Positions 7,280-15,134 of a DNA stretch of 64,000 nucleotides are shown here, piece by piece. Position 1 is the first letter of the stretch; every line of letters starts with the position of its first letter. The DNA is taken from positions 1-64,000 of the IMG/VR virus record IMGVR_UViG_3300044946_000428; one strand, 5' to 3'. The notes beneath the pieces are model-generated. The model made no database searches, was not told where the DNA came from, and saw nothing but the letters and a program-made list of their open reading frames with translations. Origin of the DNA: a virus. The position numbers were made by a program, and so were the translations under genes.

Positions 7280-7954
7280 ATGGAACAGCGACCCGACCAG
7301 CAGCCTGAGTACGGCCAGCCCGACCCGTACGAGCCGACGCGCAGCCGTGGCGGTTCGGCCCCGCCGTACACGCCGCAGGACCCGTACGCAGGCCACGCGC
7401 CGTACTCGACGGGCCAGCAGCAGTACTACGCCCAGCCGGCGCCGCCGAAGAAGAAGCGGGGCGCGCAGATCGCGGGGCTCGGGTGCGCAGGCGTGTTCGC
7501 ACTCATCGTGATCATCGTTGTTGCGGCGGCCGTCAGCGGATCGAAGACCGGCAATACCGCCAGTACGGGCACGACCACACCGCCGGCCACGGCCTCCACG
7601 ACGGTCGCCGGACAGGGAGTACTCGCGAACGTCGCGACCACGGCCGCCCCGCCCGCCGCGCCCGCGAAGACGGTCGTGCTGACGAAGTCCGGCGAGGGCA
7701 TCGAACAAACCCGGTCGTTCACCGTCGGGGACAACTGGTCGCTGACCTATACGTTCGACTGCTCGAACTTCGGAATGCAGGGCAACTTCCAGGTCTACGA
7801 GGACTACCCGGACGGTAACGTCCTGGTGAACGCGCTCGCGAAGTCCGGGTCGGACACGACGTATCAGACCGGGGACGCGGGCACGCACTCGCTTAAGATC
7901 AACTCGGAGTGCGCCTGGACCGTCAAGGTCACGGACGGCGACACCGGACAGTAG
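7280..7954 (+). CDS. Membrane-anchored exported protein with Pro/Gln-rich N-terminus, 224 aa
   Basis: Residues 1-58 are cytoplasmic and rich in Pro, Tyr, Gln and Gly. KKKRG is followed by a single transmembrane segment at about 64-86 (GCAGVFALIVIIVVAAAVSG). A Thr/Ala linker leads to an extracellular beta-rich domain (YTFDCSNFGMQGNF, NSECAWTVKV) with two cysteines. Many actinobacteria carry proteins of this plan, with the outer domain of unknown function. GAGGGGG precedes the ATG. It may be a surface protein of the element or a host-derived passenger. Confidence 0.75.
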   Translation: MEQRPDQQPEYGQPDPYEPTRSRGGSAPPYTPQDPYAGHAPYSTGQQQYYAQPAPPKKKRGAQIAGLGCAGVFALIVIIVVAAAVSGSKTGNTASTGTTTPPATASTTVAGQGVLANVATTAAPPAAPAKTVVLTKSGEGIEQTRSFTVGDNWSLTYTFDCSNFGMQGNFQVYEDYPDGNVLVNALAKSGSDTTYQTGDAGTHSLKINSECAWTVKVTDGDTGQ

Positions 7955-8003
7955 GCGTACGCCTCGGCGGGGCGCCACGGGCCTACGGGTTCCGCGGCGC
8001 CCC

Positions 8004-8354
8004 TCAGCCTTCGCGCGGCGGGTGTGACTCCTCAAGCTCCACGATGTCCGGGTGCATCTCCATCTCGTCCCACCCGGCGTACAGCCCGAACGCGCGGGGC
8101 GTCTCGCGCCGTGGCACTAGCCACTTGAGGATCGCGCCGCACGGAAGCCGTTGAAGCATCTCCGCCAACTCCCCGGCGTACAGGGACTCGCTGATCGGGA
8201 TGTCGCGGCGCGGGATATCGATCGCGAGGACCGGGCCGCGCGAGAGCGAGTTCACGGTAGCGCGGACGTCGATGTAGCAGCGGATTTCGGTAAGGATTCG
8301 TTCCCGGTCCGGGCTGCCGCGCACGAGAATGAAGCACGCGGTGAACTCAGGCAT
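8004..8354 (-). CDS. Hypothetical protein, 116 aa
   Basis: Starts MPEFTACFILVRGSPD at 8354 and overlaps the frameshifted gene upstream by eight bases. It has alternating hydrophobic strands (PVLAIDIPRRDIPISES) and ends in an acidic tail. Last gene of the leftward run 10357-8004. Convergent with the exported protein at 7280. Family not recognised. Confidence 0.6.
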   Translation of the reverse strand: MPEFTACFILVRGSPDRERILTEIRCYIDVRATVNSLSRGPVLAIDIPRRDIPISESLYAGELAEMLQRLPCGAILKWLVPRRETPRAFGLYAGWDEMEMHPDIVELEESHPPREG

Positions 8355-8969
8355 CGGTGCTCCTGTAGTTCGCCATCACGCTGATCAGTGCATTGAGGTT
8401 GTCGTTGACGCTGCCGAAGCCGAACAGCGCGCCTTCCCTCGCGGCCTGGTGGATCGCCCGCTTCTGTCCGTCATCGAGCGACTCGAGGAACGCTTCTTCC
8501 GGGGAGACGTATCGGGCGTACGTGATCTCGATCCGTTCCGGGGCACTTCCGAAGCCGGCCGCTTTGACGATTGCCGCCACCCGCTCGGCCATGGTTTGCA
8601 TCGTGGCGCCCGACGCCGACGCCGGGTTCGCCGCGCAGTACGCGTCGACCGCGTCGGAAGCGGCACGGGCAGCCTCGCCCTGGTCCATCAGCGCCCTCCT
8701 CGGCGTGCGATCCTTGCAGTCCCCGCCGTACCGCCCGTCGTCGTACATGGCCAGGAACTCGGCGGCATCGGCCGGCCGGGTTTGCGCGAGGTGCCGCAGT
8801 TCGCCGATACAAGCCGCGGTGGCGCCGTTGCGGCGCCGGAACCAGACCGCACCCACCCGGCCCAGTAGTACGCGCCGTTGACGCCCTGGGACGGCTCCGA
8901 GACGTGCAGACTGGCAAGGTCGACCGCGTAGGGGCGGTGCGACTGGACGAACTTGGCCTCACGCAGCAT
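8347..8969 (-). pseudogene. Hypothetical protein gene broken by a one-base deletion (about 207 codons if intact)
   Basis: An ATG at 8969 with GGGAGG upstream opens a frame (MLREAKFVQSHRPYAVDLAS) that is coding-like until YYWAGW at about 8857. From 8856 downward the coding-like frame is shifted (GAVWFRRRNGATAACIGELR) and runs to 8347. The total length is 623 bases; adding one G in the GGG run near 8860 restores 624 bases and one continuous protein. Either a real one-base deletion, a sequencing error in a G-run, or a recoding site. The combined product is helical with no recognised family. Confidence 0.6.
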
Positions 8970-9483
8970 CGCCCGCACCTCCCTCAGCCGGACTGTCGTC
9001 GACCTTCCGCATCCACTCCTTAACCGGCGCCAGCGCACGGGCCTTGAGTTCGACCATGTACGCGAGGAGATCTTCGGGACGAACCAGGTCGCCATCGCCG
9101 GCCGCCTGCTGGATGTAGCCGAGCAACTCCGCCCACGCGCTGCCCCAGTCCGCACCAGGTGGCTGCCTGTCGAGCCACGCCTTCATGGACGCCTTGTCGA
9201 TGGACGGACTCGTCATCTCGCCGACCGGCGGATCACCCGCCTGCCACGGACCCACCCGGCGCCAGACCACCTCGGAGCGCTCCTCGGCCTGCCAGTGCTC
9301 GTCCTCGTCTGAGATCTCGCCGAGCATCCGCGCCCGGTCCGCCTCCGCGTGGATCCGGTGCGGGGAGGTCCGGCCGAGGGTGACGCCTTCGTCGCTGAAG
9401 TCGCCGTCCCCGTAGATCGCTACGCACCATTCGCGGTGCTGCTCGTCCGCGCCGAGCCACTCGCCTTCGTCGATACGGGGCAT
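8959..9483 (-). CDS. Hypothetical protein, 174 aa
   Basis: The ATG at 9483 (MPRIDEGEWLGADEQHREW) is preceded by GAGGAGG; a longer frame to 9507 would overlap the gene upstream. The product is acidic and Trp-rich, with WCVAIYGDGDFSDEGVTLG near the N-terminus and a helical C-terminal half (EDLLAYMVELKARALAPV). The end overlaps the start of the following gene by 11 bases. Unknown function. Confidence 0.6.
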   Translation of the reverse strand: MPRIDEGEWLGADEQHREWCVAIYGDGDFSDEGVTLGRTSPHRIHAEADRARMLGEISDEDEHWQAEERSEVVWRRVGPWQAGDPPVGEMTSPSIDKASMKAWLDRQPPGADWGSAWAELLGYIQQAAGDGDLVRPEDLLAYMVELKARALAPVKEWMRKVDDSPAEGGAGDAA

Positions 9484-9503
9484 GGTTGCCTCCTCGTTGC
9501 CGG

Positions 9504-9986
9504 TCACTGCTCGCTGTCTTCCTCGCTGATGCCGCCGAGCTCGTCGATCTCCCCGCCGCTGAGGCTCGACAAGGCCGAGACTCGCCCCTTAGCCGTTCCG
9601 TCGAGTGACGCCAACGTGGACTGCACGCGTGCCACGGTCCGCGCATCGAAGTCCGCGAGTGCGCGCCGCTTGTGGAACGCCAGCCGGCCACGTCTGGTCA
9701 ACGCCGCGCGGTCCACGACATCCAGCCCGCCACCGATCCTCCGGTACGGGTTGGTGCCGCCGTTCCGCCCACGCGACCAGAGCGGCTTCCAGCAGTAGAC
9801 GCAGTTCTCGAAGTGCACGTCGGTGTGGTGCGGGACGTGGTAGCCGCGGATCCAGCACATGGGGCGCCAAAGGTGGGTTTGGCCGTGGTCGCTGAAGTGC
9901 CACCAGATCCGGTGGAGCCGTCGTCCGGGTTGCAGGCTTTGAGTAATCCAACTGGTGCCAAGACGATCCCGAGTACTGCCGCTCAC
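9504..9986 (-). CDS. Cys/His-rich hypothetical protein, 160 aa
   Basis: The start at 9986 overlaps the upstream stop by four bases (ATGA). Residues 20-75 hold many His, Trp and Cys residues (RIWWHFSDHG, PMCWIRGYHVPHH, HFENCVYCWKPLW), which could coordinate zinc, including a C-x2-C pair. The C-terminus is acidic. It may be a nucleic-acid-binding protein but no defined finger is seen. Confidence 0.6.
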   Translation of the reverse strand: MSGSTRDRLGTSWITQSLQPGRRLHRIWWHFSDHGQTHLWRPMCWIRGYHVPHHTDVHFENCVYCWKPLWSRGRNGGTNPYRRIGGGLDVVDRAALTRRGRLAFHKRRALADFDARTVARVQSTLASLDGTAKGRVSALSSLSGGEIDELGGISEEDSEQ

Positions 9987-10357
9987 GCCCGCTCTCCCGT
10001 CCCGCCCTGCGCCGCACGGAACGCCATCACGTCGGCGGGCGTCATACCGTTCACCTTCACGTGCGGGGCCGCCTCCCGTGCCAGCTCGAGAGCATCCTCG
10101 AGGCCGAATCGGTGGGTGGCGAGCCAGTCGTCATCGTCGTTGCGGCAGCCCGGGTCGAGGTCCCATGTGCCGCCCGCGTTGAGCGTGAAGATGCCCCGCT
10201 GGGTCACGGCCCACCGGCCGCGCATCCGGTACTCGACGGTGACCGCCCACATGGAGAAGTCGTCGTCCTCCTCGGGCAGGCATGTGATGGTGTACCGGCT
10301 GGTCATCTGATGGGCGACGGTGCCGGGGATTGGCAGTTTCGCGGCAGCTGCGGTCAT
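9983..10357 (-). CDS. Hypothetical protein, 124 aa
   Basis: The ATG at 10357 begins MTAAAAKLPIPGTVAHQM. The middle is beta-rich with alternating charged strands (MWAVTVEYRMRGRWAVTQRG), followed by a DPGCRNDDDDW turn and a helical end. It heads the leftward run down to 8004. The ribosome site is weak (GAGAGA). Family not recognised. Confidence 0.55.
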   Translation of the reverse strand: MTAAAAKLPIPGTVAHQMTSRYTITCLPEEDDDFSMWAVTVEYRMRGRWAVTQRGIFTLNAGGTWDLDPGCRNDDDDWLATHRFGLEDALELAREAAPHVKVNGMTPADVMAFRAAQGGTGERA

Positions 10358-10490
10358 GTTCCATTCTCTCTCAAAGTTGGCTTTGACGTGCGGTTTCTTC
10401 CTAATCGCCGGACCTGCGCCAGCGTCCGTTTCGGTAACAGTCCGGCCCGTCCTCGTGTCCGCGCGACCGTATGGCGGGTACGTTGGGGCT

Positions 10491-10700
10491 ATGACCGCCG
10501 TAACCTTCGACGTCCCCGCGCTCGTCGCCGAGGTCGCCCAGGACCAGGACGGGCGTTGCGCTCTCCAGGCCGCGCTGACCGAGGCCGCGATCGACCACAT
10601 CCGGCGCAACCACCCAGACCAGCTCGCGGACGTCGTCTCCCGGATCGTCGTGGAGATCGACCGGCCAGTCCTCGAGGCCTCCGGCTTCCACGGTGCCTGA
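10491..10700 (+). CDS. Small hypothetical protein, 69 aa, probably leaderless
   Basis: The ATG at 10491 lacks a ribosome site, but TACGTT at 10479-10484 lies six bases upstream and would place the transcription start at the ATG. The product is helical: PALVAEVAQDQDGRCALQAA, then HIRRNHPDQLADVVSRIVVE. Its stop overlaps the start of the gene at 10693. It opens a rightward run of three small genes. Function unknown. Confidence 0.55.
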   Translation: MTAVTFDVPALVAEVAQDQDGRCALQAALTEAAIDHIRRNHPDQLADVVSRIVVEIDRPVLEASGFHGA

Positions 10701-11061
10701 CCGGCCGGCACGCTGGCTGCCGTCCGCAAGGGAGCTCGATGCAATCGCCCGCAACCTCGGGGTGAAGGCTGGGCCCGAACCGGAGGGGATCCTCGCGCAC
10801 CTCGCTGGCGCGGTCGCCGACACGGAAGAGCCGACGACCGTGTACGCGGCCGGGCTCCTGTACAAGCTGGTACTCATGACGCGCCCGTACGGCGGGGACT
10901 CGTGGGCGTACGCACTCGAGGCGGCGCGGGTCGTGCTGCTGGCGAACGGGCATCCGGCGGCCAGGATCAGCCAGGAGCGTTCCGAACGGCTGCGTGCCGA
11001 TGTGGAGTCCGGCGCGCTCACGGCCGCCGTGGAAATCGGGCGAAGACTGCTGGACCTGTAG
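10693..11061 (+). CDS. Hypothetical protein, 122 aa
   Basis: GTG start at 10693, overlapping the previous stop by eight bases. All-helical product (ARELDAIARNLGVKAG, TTVYAAGLLYKLVLM, YALEAARVVLLANG). No signal peptide. Coupled to the gene before it. Family not recognised. Confidence 0.6.
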   Translation: MPDRPARWLPSARELDAIARNLGVKAGPEPEGILAHLAGAVADTEEPTTVYAAGLLYKLVLMTRPYGGDSWAYALEAARVVLLANGHPAARISQERSERLRADVESGALTAAVEIGRRLLDL

Positions 11062-11070
11062 CGCGCCGTC

Positions 11071-11238
11071 GTGGACGAGAGCAAGGTGACTGACGTGGAC
11101 GAGCAGCCGCAACCCGCCGAAGTCCCCGCGTGGGAACTCGAGGCCAAGCCCGATTTCGACGGGCCGATGCGCGCCTTCCTGTGCCCGGCCGACGATGAGG
11201 AACCGCCGGACGGGGCGGCGGTTCCAGCGCTCACGTAG
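11071..11238 (+). CDS. Small acidic hypothetical protein, about 55 aa
   Basis: The frame from GTG 11071 (or GTG 11086 or 11095) to TAG 11238 gives an acidic, Pro-rich peptide with PAEVPAWELEAKPDFDGPM in the middle. Composition and third-position GC look coding. It follows the gene at 10693 after nine bases and ends four bases before the convergent nuclease gene. The start is uncertain. Confidence 0.45.
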   Translation: MDESKVTDVDEQPQPAEVPAWELEAKPDFDGPMRAFLCPADDEEPPDGAAVPALT

Positions 11239-11242
11239 ACGG

Positions 11243-12355
11243 TCACGGCGAGTCGCCGTGCTCGAAGCGGGCCGAGCGTGCGGCGCGATAAGCGTCCGGT
11301 ACGCCAGGGAATCGGTTCATCTGCTGATACGACTCGCAGGGCGTCAGCCAGGGCTCGTCGCCCATTTGGTAGGCAGTGGCCCCGCTGATGTCGAGCTGCT
11401 CAGGGGCACCAAGGTCGACGAACCCGCCGAAGCCCCAGTACGCATCGCCAACACACTCGCTCGCGTCGGAGATGTGGCCCTCTCGGATAGCTTCTTGCGC
11501 CCAGTCCTCGTCCGCCCAGAGGCCGAGCCAACCAAGGTCGCGGTCCTTCGCGGGAGGATTCGGGATCGGGCCAAGCAGCAGGATCGTCGGCGCGTTGGGC
11601 ACGGAAGCACCGGGCAGGTGTACGGCGGCGCGAGCCATCAGGTCGTGGTCAAGGTCCGCCTCGCTGCCCTTCACCTCGACCCATGTGCCGCAGTCCATAA
11701 GGAGAAAGTCGGGCAGGTAGGGCGTGGAGGCACCCAGTGCGCACGGAATCATGAATCCCTGCGGCTCGTACTCCCAGCGAATCCCAAGGGTGTCGAAGAA
11801 CACGGCCCATCGAGCCTCAAGGCGAGAACGGAAGCGGCAGCCGGCATATCGGGTCTCGATCGGCTGGATTGTTGCCGCACTCGGCCGGGACTTGCCCGGG
11901 CGGGTGGGGGCGTCGATGGTCTCGGACGCGACACGGCTGGGATTCATCGAGTCCGCGCTTCCGGTCGGCGGCCATTCGAACAGGATCGCCTCGGAGGCGC
12001 TCGCCAGGGCGCCGATCTCGTTGCGGAGCGTCTCGACGCTGCCGTCCCACCCGATCTGCACTAGTCGATCGAGGCCAGCGCTGATTTCGACGGTGGTCCA
12101 GTGGTCCTGCCTGTAGATCAGGAAGAGCGCATCCAAGACGGACGCCGGATCGATGCTGGGGAACTTGCTCGCGTAGGCCTGAGTGAGTTCGGTTGCGTAT
12201 TTCCGGTTCAAGCTCTCAAGTCCAGCGAGTTGCCTGGCAACCTCTGCCGCGGCTTCGTCCGTCAACTCGCCTGCGGGGTCGCTGTAGCTCTTCCAGGGCG
12301 GGGCCGGAAGGTTCCGAGGAACGTCGGCCTCGTCGGTTGGCTGGGGCGTAGTCAT
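11243..12355 (-). CDS. PD-(D/E)XK nuclease-like protein, 370 aa
   Basis: The C-terminal half has the pattern of a PD-(D/E)XK endonuclease domain: FRSRLEARWAVFFDTLG (catalytic-helix Glu), then YEPQGF, YLPDFLLMD (Asp) and WVEVKGSEADLD (E-x-K). Domains of this kind occur in many phages and actinobacterial elements with DNA-processing or unknown roles. The N-terminal 150 residues are helical and unrecognised. The gene's start faces the repeat block 12390-12580, so its transcription may be controlled there. The catalytic assignment is by motif only. Confidence 0.7.
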   Translation of the reverse strand: MTTPQPTDEADVPRNLPAPPWKSYSDPAGELTDEAAAEVARQLAGLESLNRKYATELTQAYASKFPSIDPASVLDALFLIYRQDHWTTVEISAGLDRLVQIGWDGSVETLRNEIGALASASEAILFEWPPTGSADSMNPSRVASETIDAPTRPGKSRPSAATIQPIETRYAGCRFRSRLEARWAVFFDTLGIRWEYEPQGFMIPCALGASTPYLPDFLLMDCGTWVEVKGSEADLDHDLMARAAVHLPGASVPNAPTILLLGPIPNPPAKDRDLGWLGLWADEDWAQEAIREGHISDASECVGDAYWGFGGFVDLGAPEQLDISGATAYQMGDEPWLTPCESYQQMNRFPGVPDAYRAARSARFEHGDSP

Positions 12356-12397
12356 TGCAGGGTTCCCTTCGGCTCGAGGTATGGACGCGTGGACGAG

Positions 12398-12425
12398 CTA
12401 TGTACGCATGTACGGAAGTACATAG
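12398..12425. repeat. Inverted repeat CTATGTAC / GTACATAG
   Basis: Perfect 8-bp arms at 12398-12405 and 12418-12425 around a 12-base spacer that holds another CATGTAC word. Part of the GTAC repeat block. Confidence 0.7.
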
Positions 12426-12522
12426 CCCCCGGGTTGTGCGCGCCCGTGAAAAGCAGATCATGTCCATTTTCTATATATTTAGAGCGGTTCTGAAGGGCCG
12501 ATTCGATCGCAACCCAGGGGGG

Positions 12523-12558
12523 GCATGTACGCGCGTACATGCGTACATGGCGTACATG
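12523..12558. repeat. 20-bp palindrome plus tandem GCGTACATG units
   Basis: GCATGTACGC/GCGTACATGC is a perfect 20-base palindrome (12523-12542). GCGTACATG occurs at 12533, 12541 and 12550, a near-tandem array with 8-9 base period. A further ATGTACATG follows at about 12569. Confidence 0.75.
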
Positions 12559-12580
12559 CCGACCTCCGATGTACATGAGA

Positions 12581-13993
12581 TCAGCCACGCTCTCCGACGT
12601 AGCCGGGTCCGACGCAGTACTGGTCGCCGTCCTCGGCGATCCAGCCCTGACTGACCGCAAGGTTGATCGCGTCCTCGAGGAGTCCGCGGTCCCGATGCGC
12701 GATCGCCATCCGGATCCCGTTGTACGTCAGGCCGCCGACACCGGCGTCCGCCACCTTGCGCGCCACGTTGCCCGCAACCCGCATCTCGTTCGCCTCGGCA
12801 CTGCGCTTGGCCTTGTGCTCCTGTACGGCAAGCTGGATCTTCTCCTTGGCCTGCTCATCCTTGGAGGCCTGCGCCTCGCGCTTGGCACGTGCAACGAGGG
12901 AATCGCGCACGAGGCACGAGGACTGCCAGGTCATCTCGGCAAGCTTCCAGTCCATGTCGTCGACCGCAAACCGGCCTTCAAGCAGCGCGAGCAGCGCCGC
13001 CATCTTCGCCATCATGAACCGGCGGTGCGCATCCAAAGGCTCGAGCACCAGGTCACCGTTGCCCAGCATGACGCGCTCACGCTTGATCAGATCCCGGACC
13101 TCCGGAGGGAACTCGACGTCGATGAAGTCCTTCGTGTTCTCGATCAGCGGGTGCAGCTTCAACTGCCCCGGATGGCGCGGCGCGTCGAACGGGATCGTGG
13201 GGTCCTCGGCCCAGGACCAGAAGAACCGCTGCGGCGTGCCGCCCCCGCCGTCGGCGAGCAGCTGCGTGACGGTGGTCGGCTGGTAGCCGACGACGAGGCC
13301 GAGGTTGTAGGTCTCCGGTGCGATGTACCGGTTGCGTTCTTCGGTGGCGTTGGTCTGCCCGAGTCCCTCGCCCATGGCGGCACTGCGCAGCGCCGTCATC
13401 AACGTCGAACCCTGGCGCCCGGCGAGCTGGGTGAGCTGCTCGCCCTCGTCGCAGTAGAAGAACACGTTGTTGCGGACCTGCTTGCGCACCTTCGTCATGA
13501 CCGGCTCGCCGCGCCGGGGACCGTTCTCGTAGACCTGGCAGGTCTCCTCGTCCACGGTCCCCATGAAGACCTCGGCCATACCCTCGCCGGATCCCAATGG
13601 GATGCCGTCGCGGAACTCCGGGTCACTGGCCGGGATCAGCCCGCGCGCCCCGGCCGCGCCGGAGGACTTGCCGGCGCCGGGATTGCCGACCAGGGCGACG
13701 TACAGGTTCATCGACCCTCGGCCGAAGATCCCGGTACGCATCTTGATCCGCCAGTTCAGCAGCCCGGACAGCCGCGCCATGGTCGTGTAGAACACGACGT
13801 CGCCCGAGCGGGCGTCGGCGTGCGCGGCATCCCGGATGTGCCTGAGGGTGTCGCGGGTCGCCCAGAACTCCTCAGGCAGCAGGCCCGGCCGGTCCTCGGC
13901 CTTCGGTGTGCCGTCGATGGGCTCGCTGCTGCGGGGGTCCTGTTCGGACCACGCGTCCTGATCCTCGGGCAGCCCGTCGTTGGTGATGGTCAC
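12581..13993 (-). CDS. P-loop ATPase of the replication module (helicase-like), 470 aa
   Basis: GTG start at 13993 with GGAGG upstream, overlapping the primase gene's stop by four bases. Walker A is GNPGAGKSS at residues 103-111 and a Walker B-like VFFYCDEGE lies at 177-185. The overall look is that of the DUF3987/DnaB-like ATPases that accompany primase-polymerases in phages and actinomycete elements. The C-terminus (GGLTYNGIRMAIAHRDRG) suits a winged helix. It probably unwinds DNA for the neighbouring primase. Assignment as a helicase is by context and motif. Confidence 0.75.
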   Translation of the reverse strand: MTITNDGLPEDQDAWSEQDPRSSEPIDGTPKAEDRPGLLPEEFWATRDTLRHIRDAAHADARSGDVVFYTTMARLSGLLNWRIKMRTGIFGRGSMNLYVALVGNPGAGKSSGAAGARGLIPASDPEFRDGIPLGSGEGMAEVFMGTVDEETCQVYENGPRRGEPVMTKVRKQVRNNVFFYCDEGEQLTQLAGRQGSTLMTALRSAAMGEGLGQTNATEERNRYIAPETYNLGLVVGYQPTTVTQLLADGGGGTPQRFFWSWAEDPTIPFDAPRHPGQLKLHPLIENTKDFIDVEFPPEVRDLIKRERVMLGNGDLVLEPLDAHRRFMMAKMAALLALLEGRFAVDDMDWKLAEMTWQSSCLVRDSLVARAKREAQASKDEQAKEKIQLAVQEHKAKRSAEANEMRVAGNVARKVADAGVGGLTYNGIRMAIAHRDRGLLEDAINLAVSQGWIAEDGDQYCVGPGYVGERG

Positions 13994-14964
13994 CGCGATC
14001 CTCCGGCCTTGGCGAGGGCGCTGCGCCACGCCGCGTGGAACTCCTGGTCATAGCCGCGCTGGCTGACCGAATTGCGCGGTCGGCTCGCGCCCGCGTCGAA
14101 CATCGCGTCGCGGGCGTCGATCTCGCTCACCAGGCCCTCCGCAACCAGGTGGGCAGCTGCGGTCGTCAGCCGGCACAGGGCGTCGTGGCCGGTGTGCTCC
14201 GGCGCGCCCGCGAGCTCGTCCGCGAACTTGTCGAGCTGCTGATAACCCCAGTCCCGGCCTCGATCGGGCCGCGGCTCGCGGGGCTTGTGCGGCCGAGGCG
14301 GCTCCGGGAAGTGGCCCGTGACCTTCAGGTGGTGCAGTAGCCACTCGGGCGCCGGGCCCGGGTCCATTACGTCGGTGACGCGCCGGTAGCAGCCGCCCTT
14401 GACCGGAGTGCCCGGCGCGGGGATGTAGCCGTTGGACCCGCGGATGTCGACGAGCCAGCCGAACGAGCCGTCGGAACTGTTCTTGATCCAGGTTCCGGCG
14501 GGGACGCGCCACGTGAGGTGCGCGCCGTCGCTCTTGGTGGACACGTGGAGGCAGTCGGCGGGCCACGGCGCGCTGTAGCGCTCGAGGATGAGCGCGAAGA
14601 CGTCGGCGCCCTCGTTGACGCCGTCGATGTCCTTGTAGGCCTCGGGCTTGGGGCGTCGTTCCTTGTTGACGTCGATGTCGACCGTGACCAGGTTCGACAT
14701 GCCGTTGACGATGCCGAGGTTTGCGTCCGGGCGCCGGTCGAGCAGCCCGAGCACGTGGCCGAGGTTTGTGGACCCGGCCTGCCATCCGTGGCAGAACGCG
14801 GGTGGGTGCGGGCAGTCCTTGATGGCGTGCTGGCCGGGCGGGCACTGGCCGCAGTTGGCGAACGGCTTGCGCCGGTCGTCGATGAGGATCAGCCCGAATC
14901 CGAGGCCGATGAACGCCTCGGCGGCGCGGCGCTTACGAGGCACGTCAGTCAGCGTGGTGCTCAC
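13990..14964 (-). CDS. Bifunctional primase-polymerase (Prim-Pol, AEP family), 324 aa
   Basis: The product has the archaeo-eukaryotic primase signature: VDIDVN at 95-100 supplies the metal-binding aspartates, STKSDGAHL at 142-150 gives the His motif, and VDIRGSNGYIPAPG at 172-185 is the nucleotide-binding motif. An early CGQCPPG...HGW stretch is typical of the N-terminal Prim-Pol domain. It makes primers and copies DNA. Paired with the downstream ATPase it forms the Rep type known from primase-polymerase actinomycete conjugative elements. Confidence 0.88.
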   Translation of the reverse strand: MSTTLTDVPRKRRAAEAFIGLGFGLILIDDRRKPFANCGQCPPGQHAIKDCPHPPAFCHGWQAGSTNLGHVLGLLDRRPDANLGIVNGMSNLVTVDIDVNKERRPKPEAYKDIDGVNEGADVFALILERYSAPWPADCLHVSTKSDGAHLTWRVPAGTWIKNSSDGSFGWLVDIRGSNGYIPAPGTPVKGGCYRRVTDVMDPGPAPEWLLHHLKVTGHFPEPPRPHKPREPRPDRGRDWGYQQLDKFADELAGAPEHTGHDALCRLTTAAAHLVAEGLVSEIDARDAMFDAGASRPRNSVSQRGYDQEFHAAWRSALAKAGGSR

Positions 14965-15022
14965 GGCATCCTCCTTGGTCCGCGCGAGAGGTGGGCTAGC
15001 TCACCTGGGTGATGGAACTGAC

Positions 15023-15054
15023 GCTGTTCGGGGTACTGCACCAGTGCTGTTCGG
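15023..15054. repeat. Direct repeat GCTGTTCGG upstream of the GntR gene
   Basis: GCTGTTCGG occurs at 15023-15031 and 15046-15054, 23 bases apart, about two helical turns. It lies in the divergent region between the primase gene and the GntR gene and may be an operator. Confidence 0.4.
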
Positions 15055-15134
15055 CGATACCGTGTTGGTCTAGCAGGAGCGCGCGACGTTCTTGCAGGTG
15101 CAACGGCAGAACTACCTAGAGGAGTCTCAGATCC

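Larger units (their letters stand above)
12390..12580. other. Repeat-rich noncoding block, candidate replication origin or operator array
   Basis: About 190 bases with no convincing gene lie between the replication ATPase gene and the nuclease gene. They contain many copies of a GTAC-centred word: an inverted repeat at 12398-12425, a perfect 20-base palindrome at 12523-12542 and three near-tandem GCGTACATG units. Between them is one of the few AT-rich stretches of the window (CCATTTTCTATATATTTAGA, 12464-12483). Iterons plus an AT-rich element beside replication genes is the usual plan of a plasmid-type origin. Promoter/operator function is the alternative. Confidence 0.45.
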
